A DNA stretch of 64,000 nucleotides from contig JAEYKW010000015.1 of the NCBI GenBank assembly GCA_023408075.1, positions 248,001-312,000 on the forward strand, given 5' to 3'. Origin of the DNA: Bacillota bacterium. GTDB lineage: Bacteria; Bacillota; Clostridia; Christensenellales; SZUA-584. The number at the start of each line of letters is the position of its first letter. Position 1 is the stretch's first letter. The notes beneath the pieces are model-generated. The model did not search any database. It had not been told where the DNA came from and saw only the letters and a program-made list of their open reading frames with translations. This document shows, piece after piece, positions 17,332-24,805 of the stretch. A program made the translations under genes and the position numbers.

Positions 17332-17382
17332 TTGACAAACTTTTCACAATCTTGTATAATCACATTGTGAAATGGTTCACAA
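17332..17382 (+). promoter_or_regulatory. adhE promoter with Rex-like operator
   Basis: TTGACA (17332-17337) and TATAAT (17355-17360) are 17 bases apart, a consensus sigma-A promoter. TTGTGAAATGGTTCACAA at 17365-17382 is a perfect 7+7 bp dyad with a 4-base centre. It matches the binding pattern of Rex, the NADH/NAD-sensing repressor known to control adhE in clostridia, and covers the expected transcription start. A TTTTCACAA half-site lies at 17341-17349. Confidence 0.85.
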
Positions 17383-17385
17383 TGC

Positions 17386-17435
17386 CGGGTGAATATCTCA
17401 CCCGCTTTATGGGTAACTAAACCCTTATGGGTTTA
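17386..17435 (+). promoter_or_regulatory. Structured adhE leader with alternative hairpins
   Basis: The leader has a perfect 7-bp hairpin (17386-17392 with 17398-17404). A second 7-bp hairpin pairs TAAACCC with GGGTTTA around TTAT (17418-17424 with 17429-17435). An earlier GGGT at 17411-17414 can pair with the same ACCC, giving a mutually exclusive fold. No T-run follows, so any control would act on stability or ribosome access. Confidence 0.5.
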
Positions 17436-17464
17436 TATAAAATTTACGACAGGAGAATAGGGCA

Positions 17465-20053
17465 ATGGATAAAAAAGCGGAAGATTTGACCGTTGTTATT
17501 AATGGTCTCGTTAAAAACGCCAACGACGCTTTAAAAGCGTATATGGCGATGGACCAGCGCGAGGTTGACGACATGGTGCATGCCATGACGCTGGCCGGCC
17601 TCGACAACCACATGCGCCTTGCCAAGCTGGCTGTGGAAGAAACGGGGCGCGGCGTCTTTGAAGACAAGGTTATCAAAAATATATTCGCCACCGAATATAT
17701 TTGGAACAGCATCAAGGACCAGAAAACCGTCGGCATCGTGGACGAAAGCGAGCTCGAAGGCTATGTGGAGGTTGCGGAACCGGTCGGCATTATTGCGGGC
17801 GTCACGCCCGTGACCAACCCGACATCGACCACAATGTTCAAGGCTCTGATTGCCGCTAAAACACGCAACCCGATCATATTCGCATTTCACCCGTCCGCCC
17901 AAGTGTGCTCGCTCGAAGCGGCAAAGGTGCTGCGTGACGCCGCGGAAAAGCACGGCGGCCCTAAAGATTTGATACAGTGGATTGAAACGCCGTCCATCGA
18001 AGCGACGAACGCGCTGATGAACCATCCGAGCGTCTCACTGATACTCGCAACGGGCGGCTCTGCCATGGTCAGAAGCGCGTACAGCGCGGGCAAACCGGCG
18101 CTCGGCGTGGGCCCCGGCAATGTGCCGTGCTACATTCACAGGGATGTGGACATCGAGCGCGCCTGCACCGACCTCATTATATCGAAGACGTTTGACAATG
18201 GCATGATCTGCGCGTCTGAGCAGGCTGCGATTGTGCATAAGGATATCGCGCCCGCGTTTGAAGCCACGATGAAACGCCTCGGCTGCGTGTTCCTCGGCGA
18301 AGACGACACCGTGAAGCTCACGAGCTACGCGATCAACACGGCAAAGCTTGCGGTAAACCCCGATATCGTCGGCAAACCGGCGGTGTGGATCGCCGACAAA
18401 GCGGGTATCAAGGTGCCGAAAGACACTAAGATATTGCTCGCAAAGCTCCCGAAACCCGATGTGGCATATCCGCTCTCGCTGGAGAAGCTCTCCCCCGTTC
18501 TCGCTTACTTTGTCGTGAAGGACGAAAAAGAGGGCTTTGCCTACGCGAACAAGATGCTGGAGCTCGGCGGCCTCGGGCACAGCGCCGTGATTCACGCAAA
18601 TGACGAAGCGCTGACCGTCGCGTTCGGCGAAGCCATGAAGGTGGGCCGCGTCATCGTCAATTCTCCCTCGTCTCAGGGTGCCATCGGCGACATCTACAAC
18701 ACGAATACCCCCTCGCTGACGCTCGGCTGCGGCAGCTTCGGACGCAACTCGACGACGTCCAACATCTCGTCGATCAACCTGCTGAACAAGAAGCGCATCG
18801 CGCAGAGGAGGGTGAACATGCAGTGGTTCAAAATTCCGCCGAAGATTTATTTTGAAAACAATTCCGTGCAGTACCTCGCATCAATGCCGGGCATCAGCCG
18901 TGCGTTTATCGTCACCGACCCGATGATGGTGAAGCTCGGATACATCGACAAGGTGCTTCATTACCTGAGAAAACGCGAGGTCTACTGCCACAGCGAGATA
19001 TTCGCCGACGTGGAGCCCGATCCGTCCGTGGACACGATCATGCGCGGCGTGGACGCGATGAACCGGTTTAACCCGGACGTAATCATCGCACTCGGCGGCG
19101 GCAGCGCGATCGACGCGGCCAAGGGCATGTGGCTGTTCTATGAACACCCCGATACCGATTTTGAGGGCTTGCGGCTTAAGTTCCTCGATATCCGCAAGCG
19201 CGCGTTCCTGTTCCCGAACCTTGGCAAGAAGGCGCAGCTCGTCGCGATACCGACCACATCGGGCACAGGCTCCGAGGTGACGTCGTTCTCGGTCATTACC
19301 GACAAAAAGAACGGCAATGTGAAATATCCGCTCGCCGACTACGAACTCACGCCGAACGTGGCCATCATCGACCCGCAGTTCGTGCGCACGATGCCCAAAG
19401 CCATCACGGCGGATACCGGCATGGACGTATTGACCCACGCGATTGAGTCGTATGTGTCTATCCTCGCATCGGATTACACCAACGGCCTCGCGATCAAGGC
19501 GATTGAGCTTGTGTTCAAATACCTGCGCCGCTCCTATAACGACTCCGAGGATGCGGTGGCGCGCGAGAAGATGCACAACGCGTCATGCATCGCGGGCATG
19601 GCGTTCACAAACGCGTTCCTCGGCATCAACCATTCGCTTGCGCACAAGCTCGGCGGCGAATACCATATTCCGCACGGCCGCGCCAACGCGCTGCTGCTGC
19701 CGCATGTGATTGCGTACAACGCGCAGACGCCGACCAAGTTCGCGATATTCCCGAAGTACGGCAAGTTCGTCGCCGACGAGCGCTACGCGCAGATATCGCG
19801 GTATCTCGGGTTTGGCGGTGCGACGAAGGAAGAGCAGGTGGCGAGCCTGATCAGAGAAGTGAAAAGCCTTATGAAGGATCTCGGTATGCCGATGACGATT
19901 GCCGATACGGGCGTGGACGAGAAGGAATTTCTCTCTAAGCTCGATAGCCTCTCGGAGCGTGCGTTTGAAGACCAGTGCACCACGGCCAACCCGCGCTACC
20001 CGCTCGTGACCGAGCTCGCGGACATCTACAAAAAAGCGTATTACGGAAAATAG
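17465..20053 (+). CDS. adhE: Bifunctional acetaldehyde-CoA/alcohol dehydrogenase AdhE
   Basis: AdhE reduces acetyl-CoA to acetaldehyde and then to ethanol, consuming two NADH; it normally forms spirosome filaments in the cytoplasm. The 862-residue length is typical. The N-terminal half is an acylating aldehyde dehydrogenase with the catalytic Cys at about residue 249 in DNGMICASEQA. The C-terminal half is an iron-dependent alcohol dehydrogenase with GGGSAIDAAKGMW, PTTSGTGSEVT, the metal-site HAIESYVS and HSLAHKLGG followed by HIPHGRANA. The linker NKKRIAQRRVNMQWFKIPPKIYF joins them. AGGAG lies 9-10 bases before the ATG. It is monocistronic, with a Rex-like operator in front and a strong terminator behind. 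Butanol or propanol production by a related enzyme cannot be excluded. Confidence 0.97.
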   Translation: MDKKAEDLTVVINGLVKNANDALKAYMAMDQREVDDMVHAMTLAGLDNHMRLAKLAVEETGRGVFEDKVIKNIFATEYIWNSIKDQKTVGIVDESELEGYVEVAEPVGIIAGVTPVTNPTSTTMFKALIAAKTRNPIIFAFHPSAQVCSLEAAKVLRDAAEKHGGPKDLIQWIETPSIEATNALMNHPSVSLILATGGSAMVRSAYSAGKPALGVGPGNVPCYIHRDVDIERACTDLIISKTFDNGMICASEQAAIVHKDIAPAFEATMKRLGCVFLGEDDTVKLTSYAINTAKLAVNPDIVGKPAVWIADKAGIKVPKDTKILLAKLPKPDVAYPLSLEKLSPVLAYFVVKDEKEGFAYANKMLELGGLGHSAVIHANDEALTVAFGEAMKVGRVIVNSPSSQGAIGDIYNTNTPSLTLGCGSFGRNSTTSNISSINLLNKKRIAQRRVNMQWFKIPPKIYFENNSVQYLASMPGISRAFIVTDPMMVKLGYIDKVLHYLRKREVYCHSEIFADVEPDPSVDTIMRGVDAMNRFNPDVIIALGGGSAIDAAKGMWLFYEHPDTDFEGLRLKFLDIRKRAFLFPNLGKKAQLVAIPTTSGTGSEVTSFSVITDKKNGNVKYPLADYELTPNVAIIDPQFVRTMPKAITADTGMDVLTHAIESYVSILASDYTNGLAIKAIELVFKYLRRSYNDSEDAVAREKMHNASCIAGMAFTNAFLGINHSLAHKLGGEYHIPHGRANALLLPHVIAYNAQTPTKFAIFPKYGKFVADERYAQISRYLGFGGATKEEQVASLIREVKSLMKDLGMPMTIADTGVDEKEFLSKLDSLSERAFEDQCTTANPRYPLVTELADIYKKAYYGK

Positions 20054-20104
20054 TTTCGTCCCCCTCTTTTCCTCCTAAGAAAAGCGATTCGGGGCTAAAA
20101 TCCC

Positions 20105-20132
20105 AAAAAAGCAGCCGCAGGGCTGCTTTTTT
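20105..20132 (+). terminator. Rho-independent terminator of adhE
   Basis: GCAGCC-GCAG-GGCTGC forms a perfect 6-bp stem, flanked by A6 and T6, about 50 bases past the stop. The symmetric A and T runs allow it to work on both strands. Confidence 0.9.
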
Positions 20133-20232
20133 GGCAGCTTCCCATCTATTTTGTTATTTACTGTGTTTTCTATAATGGTGTAATGTTCTATATCATAAGC
20201 TAAATTCTGAAGAGAAAAAAGGATGTATTCTT

Positions 20233-20598
20233 ATGAAGAAGCTGTTTTATCTAATACCCGTAATGATATTTAGCATTTTACTGTCCGGGTGTGCTATGAA
20301 CGACGGCACCACAGAGAACAGCAGCCCCCCTTCAATCAACGCCAACCGGTACAGTGTACTCAAGTGACGAATTGAATTCAGTACAGAACAATGTTATTAA
20401 ATACTTGCAAAGCTTTTCCGAAGAAGGCTATCGAAAGGATAAGCTTTGCAAAGTCGTGGAAATAGTTTCTATCTTTGACGGTTATGTCGAAGTGATAATA
20501 ACAGAAATGACTGACAACATCTCAAACAGTTTAAGGAGAACGTCAGCGACTCAGATGCGATTAAATTCATATTGGGATTGCCTGGCCATGAAGACTAA
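20233..20598 (+). pseudogene. Small lipoprotein gene broken by two frameshifts
   Basis: The first frame gives a lipoprotein signal, MKKLFYLIPVMIFSILLSGC, with the lipobox Cys at residue 20, but stops at 20366-20368. The message continues in another frame from about 20354 with ELNSVQNNVIKYLQSFSEEG and VVEIVSIFDGYVEVIITEMT. After about 20520 it shifts again to QFKENVSDSDAIKFILGLPG and ends HED with a stop at 20598. Joined, the three pieces give a protein of about 120 residues. I do not recognise the family. Sequencing errors at two sites would be the alternative explanation. Confidence 0.6.
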
Positions 20599-20659
20599 GA
20601 ACAATCATATCCAAACAACGGCATTAAAAAGGGGCTGCCAGCCCCTGATCTTCTTCGTA

Positions 20660-20920
20660 TCACAAATCCTGTATGTTCATTTTGTCCATTTCCCTACGCT
20701 TCTTTCCGCGCCTGTTATCTATATAGAGCGTAACGGCATAGACGACCACAAGTATGGCCGCCAGATATAAAAATTCAACACCGAAACAGATTGCGGCGAT
20801 CACCGCAGCCCCCGGCAATACCAAGCCGAGCCGCCAGTCTTTTTTCGTCAGTATAACTTCCGCAACGCACAGAGCCGCCGTTATTATCACCGAAATGATG
20901 ACGTTTGGAATATTAATCAT
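20660..20920 (-). CDS. Small membrane protein, partner of DUF2089 protein
   Basis: The 86-residue product has two or three hydrophobic segments (about residues 3-22, 31-44 and 47-66), ending in a basic tail (DNRRGKKRREMDK). Its ATG overlaps the stop of the DUF2089 gene by eight bases, and AAGGAG lies inside the end of that gene, so the pair is translationally coupled. The function is unknown. A regulator plus small membrane protein pair suggests envelope sensing, which is only an inference. Confidence 0.7.
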   Translation of the reverse strand: MINIPNVIISVIITAALCVAEVILTKKDWRLGLVLPGAAVIAAICFGVEFLYLAAILVVVYAVTLYIDNRRGKKRREMDKMNIQDL

Positions 20921-21215
20921 CTGTTTTCTCCTTGCTGACCTTTTTGTATTCTGAAATCAGAATCTTTGCAGTATCAAAATCAATCTTTTCGTTGACGGCC
21001 ATCCGCTTGATAAGAGCGATATACGGCTCGCTCGCATTCGTCTCACTGATCTGTATCTTTTGTATCAGCCTGTCCAGCCGGAGCCTGACGGTCGGGTAAG
21101 TCACGTTGTACAGGCCCGCAATCTCTTTGAGCGATCCCGACGCCAATAGAAACTTCTTCACAAATGATATGTCTTCATCATCGAGCGAAGTCATCCACTC
21201 CGGAATACTTTCCAT
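20913..21215 (-). CDS. DUF2089 family protein, probable DNA-binding regulator
   Basis: The 100-residue product opens with ESIPEWMTSLDDEDISFVKK, followed by FLLASGSLKEIAGLYNVTYP and TVRLRLDRLI. This is the DUF2089 pattern and reads like a helix-turn-helix (LKEIAGLYNVTYPTVRLRLD). It is coupled to the small membrane protein gene downstream. It may repress its own operon; targets and signal are unknown. Confidence 0.8.
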   Translation of the reverse strand: MESIPEWMTSLDDEDISFVKKFLLASGSLKEIAGLYNVTYPTVRLRLDRLIQKIQISETNASEPYIALIKRMAVNEKIDFDTAKILISEYKKVSKEKTDD

Positions 21216-21396
21216 AGCTGTTCACCGCCCATAACATTAATTTTATTCAGTATAACCTTTAATATTATTAAAATCAATATTTATTTTTATTCTTATTTTT
21301 AGTGAGCAGGCTGGAAATGCGGATCAATGTGATTCAGCCAGATCATCGAGGATACAGCAAAAAGACGGCTTTCACAGCCGCCTTTTTACCTCTATG

Positions 21397-22791
21397 TCAA
21401 CGAGCAGCCAGCCCGCGCACCGCGCGAACGAGCGCGTCGATATCCTCATATGTGTTGTAGAGCCCAAGCGACGCGCGTGCCGCGCTGACAAGGCCATAGT
21501 GTGCAAGCGCAGGCTGTGCGCAGTGATGCCCCGCACGTATCGCGATGCCGTGGTTATTGAGCTGCTGGGCAATGGTCATCGGCTCCGCCGTGTCCATCAC
21601 GAACGCAGCAACGCTCATTTTGCTCATTGATGTGCCGATGAGCATGATGCCCGGTATGCGCGAGAGGCCCTCCATCATATACTGTGTGAGCGTGCGCTCA
21701 AACGCTTCGATCCTCGCCATGCCCACTTCGCTGAGGTAATCGATCGCCGCGCCGAGCCCCACCGCGTCCGCAATATTGCCCGTACCCGCTTCAAACTTCG
21801 CGGGCAGCGGCTGATACTCGGTCTGCTCAAAGCTCACGTTTTGAATCATACCCCCGCCGCTCTGATATGGCGGCATCGCATCAAGCAGCGCTTTCCTGCC
21901 GCAAAGCACACCGATGCCTGTCGGTCCATACACCTTATGCCCCGAGAACACGAAGAAATCCGCGTCCATCTCCTGCACATTAACCGGCATGTGCGGCGCG
22001 GACTGCGCGCCGTCCACAAGTATCAGCGCGCCGTGCCGGTGAGCCATATCCGCGAGCTGCCGCACCGGGTTCACGGTTCCGAGCACGTTCGATACGTGCG
22101 CGACGGAGACAAGCTTCGTCCTCGGGGTAAACAGCTGCTCAAACGCGAACGGCTTTAAATCGCCTTTCATATCAATCGGCGCCGCTTTCAGCACCGCGCC
22201 CGTCTTCTCCGCCACGCGCTGCCACGGCACAATATTGGAGTGGTGCTCCATTTCAGTCAGAATAATTTCGTCGCCCGGCATCAGATTGGCCATTCCCCAG
22301 CTTGCCGCCACAAGATTGATGCCTTCTGTCGCGCCGCGCACGAAAATGATCTCCTCGTTCGACGACGCCCCGATGAAACAGCGCACCTTGCTGCGCGCCT
22401 CCTCATAGCACATCGTCGCCTGCTGCGCAAGCGTGTGCGCACCGCGGTGCACATTCGAGTTGCATGTGCTGTAATAGCGGCCCACAGCGTCGATGACACA
22501 CTGCGGCTTTTGCGTTGTGGCCGCGTTATCCAGCCAGACGAGCGGCTTGCCGTTGACCTTGCTTTTCAATATCGGAAAATCGTCGCGGACATACAGCGCC
22601 GTATGAGACGGCGCATTTTTCGGTGCGGTCGGCGCGGCCATGCGCTGCTGCATAAAATAATAAGGCGTTTCCGTCGGCGTCTGGGGCTTTTGTGCTTCAC
22701 TGCGGTAAAACCTGTTTGCCATCAAAGTCAGCTCCTCCTGCGCCTGCGCATCCATGCCCGGCCCGAACCAGGGCGTATTACTTGTAATCAT
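21397..22791 (-). CDS. Cysteine desulfurase, predicted cargo of family 2A encapsulin (SufS-like with N-terminal loading domain)
   Basis: This PLP enzyme removes sulfur from cysteine, giving alanine and an enzyme persulfide. The SufS-like core starts at DDFPILKSKVNGKPLVWLDN. It has NSNVHRGAHTLA, TEMEHHSNIVPW, the PLP lysine at about residue 286 in SGHKVYGPTG, and the persulfide Cys at about residue 424 in RAGHHCAQP. About 70 residues precede the core. They are low-complexity, rich in Pro, Gln, Ala and Thr, and contain EELTLMANRFYR, which resembles the short motif in the disordered loading domain of desulfurases packed into family 2A encapsulins. The second ATG (22791) is favoured because GGTGG lies nine bases before it. 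It overlaps the shell gene by 14 bases. No sufBCD or iscU genes are near, which argues against a routine Fe-S role. Confidence 0.93.
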   Translation of the reverse strand: MITSNTPWFGPGMDAQAQEELTLMANRFYRSEAQKPQTPTETPYYFMQQRMAAPTAPKNAPSHTALYVRDDFPILKSKVNGKPLVWLDNAATTQKPQCVIDAVGRYYSTCNSNVHRGAHTLAQQATMCYEEARSKVRCFIGASSNEEIIFVRGATEGINLVAASWGMANLMPGDEIILTEMEHHSNIVPWQRVAEKTGAVLKAAPIDMKGDLKPFAFEQLFTPRTKLVSVAHVSNVLGTVNPVRQLADMAHRHGALILVDGAQSAPHMPVNVQEMDADFFVFSGHKVYGPTGIGVLCGRKALLDAMPPYQSGGGMIQNVSFEQTEYQPLPAKFEAGTGNIADAVGLGAAIDYLSEVGMARIEAFERTLTQYMMEGLSRIPGIMLIGTSMSKMSVAAFVMDTAEPMTIAQQLNNHGIAIRAGHHCAQPALAHYGLVSAARASLGLYNTYEDIDALVRAVRGLAAR

Positions 22792-23764
22792 AATAGTTTC
22801 CCACCTCGACATTCTCGAGAACGCCCAAAGCGTCGTCCGCGAGCACAGCGATAGAGAAATACAAACTTAAAATATATGAGGCAATGCCCCGGTTGTCGAT
22901 GCCGCCGAGCTTCATCGAAAGGCTGGGCACATGCGTCTCATCGGGTATGCCCGGCTGATGCAAACCCACAACGCCCTGTTCCTTCTCGCCCACGCGAAGC
23001 AGCAGTATGCTCGTGCGTCCTCCCGGCGCGCTGGAATGAGAGCGGTTCCCGACGAGCAGCTTATCGCACGGCACCAGCGGTACGCCGCGCCATGTCATAA
23101 ACGGAGACCCGAAAATATTCACCGCTACGGGCGGTACGCCGCGCCGCGTACACTCGCGTCCGAATGCCGCTATGGCCTTGGGGTGCGCAAGAAAAAACGC
23201 GGGCTTTTTCCATACCTTTGCAAGCAGCTCATCAAGGTCGTCCGGCATCGGCGCTCCGCGCCTTGCCTTCACGTACATATCAGGCGAAGCGGTGCTTAGC
23301 AGGCCGAATTCCGCATTGTTAATAAGCTCCCACTCCTGACGCTCTTTCATCGCTTCAATTGTGAGGCGCATCTGCTCCTGTTTCTGGTCGATGGGGCTGT
23401 TGAATATATCTGTCACGTTGGTATTGAGCCTCAGAATCGTCTGGATCATGCTGAGCATATATTCTCTGGGTTCATCTTCGTAATCGGGGTATGTCTCGCT
23501 GATGCTGTCTTCGTTAATCGGCCTGTGATTGGCCGCGATCATCTTTTCTCCGTATTCATTGACGGAATCGTGCATATCCTGTCCTTTTTTAATGCGGTTT
23601 ACGCGGTAAGTGCCCGCTTCCACACCCACCCACGGCAGGAAATCCAAAAACCAGCGGGGCGTGATGCTGTCCATCATCGGCGTCGTTTTGGTTGTATTTG
23701 AAAGCCTTCGGGCTGTGCTTGGGTGCAAACTCATATGTGTCATTGACGGGTCGTATTGATTCAT
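22778..23764 (-). CDS. Family 2A encapsulin shell protein (SrpI-like)
   Basis: The 328-residue product self-assembles, by family analogy, into an icosahedral HK97-fold protein shell. Recognisable family 2A stretches are RWFLDFLPWVGVEAGTYRVN at about residue 37, YPDYEDEPREYMLSMIQTIL, MKERQEWELINNAEFGLL, DDLDELLAKVWKKPAFFLAH, FGRECTRRGVPP and LRVGEKEQGVVGLHQPG. The C-terminal ISSYILSLYFS-like segment (ASYILSLYFSIAVLADDALG) and VLENVEV also fit. No cyclic-nucleotide-binding domain, which would mark family 2B, is present. GGTGAGGAG lies just before the ATG. It is immediately followed by the desulfurase cargo gene, the known pairing in cyanobacteria and other bacteria, where SrpI is linked to sulfur starvation. 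Confidence 0.95.
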   Translation of the reverse strand: MNQYDPSMTHMSLHPSTARRLSNTTKTTPMMDSITPRWFLDFLPWVGVEAGTYRVNRIKKGQDMHDSVNEYGEKMIAANHRPINEDSISETYPDYEDEPREYMLSMIQTILRLNTNVTDIFNSPIDQKQEQMRLTIEAMKERQEWELINNAEFGLLSTASPDMYVKARRGAPMPDDLDELLAKVWKKPAFFLAHPKAIAAFGRECTRRGVPPVAVNIFGSPFMTWRGVPLVPCDKLLVGNRSHSSAPGGRTSILLLRVGEKEQGVVGLHQPGIPDETHVPSLSMKLGGIDNRGIASYILSLYFSIAVLADDALGVLENVEVGNYYDYK

Positions 23765-24186
23765 GACTCCTCACCTTCTTCAATCTGTAAGACCATACCG
23801 GTCTTTATAGGAAGCACTGAATCAAACGAGATGTACGGGATTGGCGGTAAGATTCTACATCCGGCACGAGCAAAACCGAAGAAACGGCAGCGCCATTTCA
23901 AGGTTTAGCAACGCAGCAGGGCAAGAAATCAAACGTCAGGACAATGTATCGAACTCATCAGCGCTACCCTTATACTATATGAATACCCCGTCTGCTCTGT
24001 GCCCCGGAGAAATAAGCGTATGGGCAGATTTCATTTCCGGCCAACCGCCATACTGGATGCGGTTCAGCCGGGTCATTTGCCTTTATCCCGGCACGATGTT
24101 TTCTGTTTGCTCGTTTTCAGGACGTGATTATTAGGAATTATGTCTGCATAAATTATATAAATGCGCACAACGATGAAGGTATATTT
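23765..24186. other. Upstream region of the encapsulin operon
   Basis: About 420 bases without a supported gene. A dyad AAGACC-ATACC-GGTCTT at about 23789-23805 lies about 25 bases before the shell gene start and could be an operator or leader hairpin. I see no clear consensus -35/-10 pair on the minus strand. Confidence 0.4.
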
Positions 24187-24402
24187 ATGGAGCGGGATGA
24201 AGAAAAGAGACAGAGAGAGCGGACAATAAAAAAAGAGCAGGATGAAGAGCAAAGGCAGGTCATCACGGCTTTCATCGGGCTGCAGAACGAACCGCTTGGT
24301 GCAGAGCCCAACATTTCTATCTCATTTGAAATCAGCCTGCGGCTTTTTTGCGTTGCCTTTGCAATTTCGCGCATGGAAAAGGACAGAAACGACGAGTGCT
24401 GA
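24187..24402 (+). CDS. Small charged hypothetical protein
   Basis: The 71-residue product begins MERDEEKRQRERTIKKEQDE, a very charged helix, and ends in a less charged FEISLRLFCVAFAISRMEK. AAGG lies seven bases before the ATG, and a plausible plus-strand terminator follows at 24476-24501, which supports transcription. I recognise no family. It could be spurious. Confidence 0.35.
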   Translation: MERDEEKRQRERTIKKEQDEEQRQVITAFIGLQNEPLGAEPNISISFEISLRLFCVAFAISRMEKDRNDEC

Positions 24403-24433
24403 CGTTCCTGTCTTGAAAGCCACTCGTTTTGCG

Positions 24434-24459
24434 AAAAAAAAGAAGGGTGAGAACCCTTC
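24434..24459 (-). terminator. Terminator of the Gly/Cys/Trp peptide gene
   Basis: On the minus strand GAAGGGT-TCTC-ACCCTTC is a perfect 7-bp hairpin directly followed by eight T. It lies about 90 bases past the stop of the small gene at 24549-24665. Confidence 0.75.
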
Positions 24460-24475
24460 ATGTGAAAGAATGTAG

Positions 24476-24536
24476 GGCCCGCCTCAAAGGCGAGCCTTTT
24501 TGGGTGTTTACAGACTGCGAGCCTTTATGAGGCTCG
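24476..24536 (+). terminator. Plus-strand terminator and a second hairpin
   Basis: GGCCCGCCT and AGGCGAGCC pair with one mismatch around CAA, followed by five T (24476-24501). A further perfect hairpin, CGAGCCT-TTATG-AGGCTCG, lies at 24518-24536 without a T-run, just past the stop of the minus-strand peptide gene. Confidence 0.55.
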
Positions 24537-24548
24537 GCCGAAACGTTG

Positions 24549-24665
24549 TTACCAACGCCAGCCGCCCCAGCCGCCGCAGCCGCGGCCCCAGCCGCCGCAG
24601 CCACCCCAGCCGCCGCAGCCGCCCCAGCCGCCGCAGCCGCCGCCCCAATTCCACCGGTTACACAT
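24549..24665 (-). CDS. 38-residue Gly/Cys/Trp repeat peptide
   Basis: Reading leftward from the ATG at 24665, the peptide starts MCNRWNWGGGCGGWGGC. It repeats a six-residue unit of the form GGWGGC about four times, with one unit altered to GRGC, and ends GGWRW before TAA. It therefore has four evenly spaced Cys and about six evenly spaced Trp in a Gly background. A purine-rich GGGGGGTGAG ends four bases before the ATG, and a good terminator follows. It lies beside the germination operon, so a spore coat or surface role is possible but not shown. The repeats could also reflect simple-sequence expansion of DNA. Confidence 0.6.
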   Translation of the reverse strand: MCNRWNWGGGCGGWGGCGGWGGCGGWGRGCGGWGGWRW

Positions 24666-24805
24666 GAATCTCACCCCCCTTATCTATATATATTCGATAA
24701 CCTGCATGATGTCACAATTCCGCGCTTAACGCATGTGTGATAAAGCTGCGCATATTTTTGATGATTCAATTAAAAAATAAGTAAAGCTATATGAGGGAGA
24801 TTGAC

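Noticed and set aside
21397..22791. Routine Fe-S assembly role (SufS) for the desulfurase
   Set aside because: No suf or isc partner genes are adjacent, the N-terminal extension is atypical for SufS, and the overlapping encapsulin gene favours a cargo role.
24153..24461. 102-codon Ser-rich frame on the minus strand
   Set aside because: It has no ribosome binding site, overlaps the plus-strand 71-codon frame and crosses the terminator at 24434-24459.
24546..24650. CRISPR-like or plus-strand Pro/Ala-rich ORF in the CCGCCGCAG repeats
   Set aside because: The repeat period is 18 bases with no unique spacers. The plus-strand Ala-rich frame lacks a ribosome binding site, while the minus-strand frame has one and a terminator.
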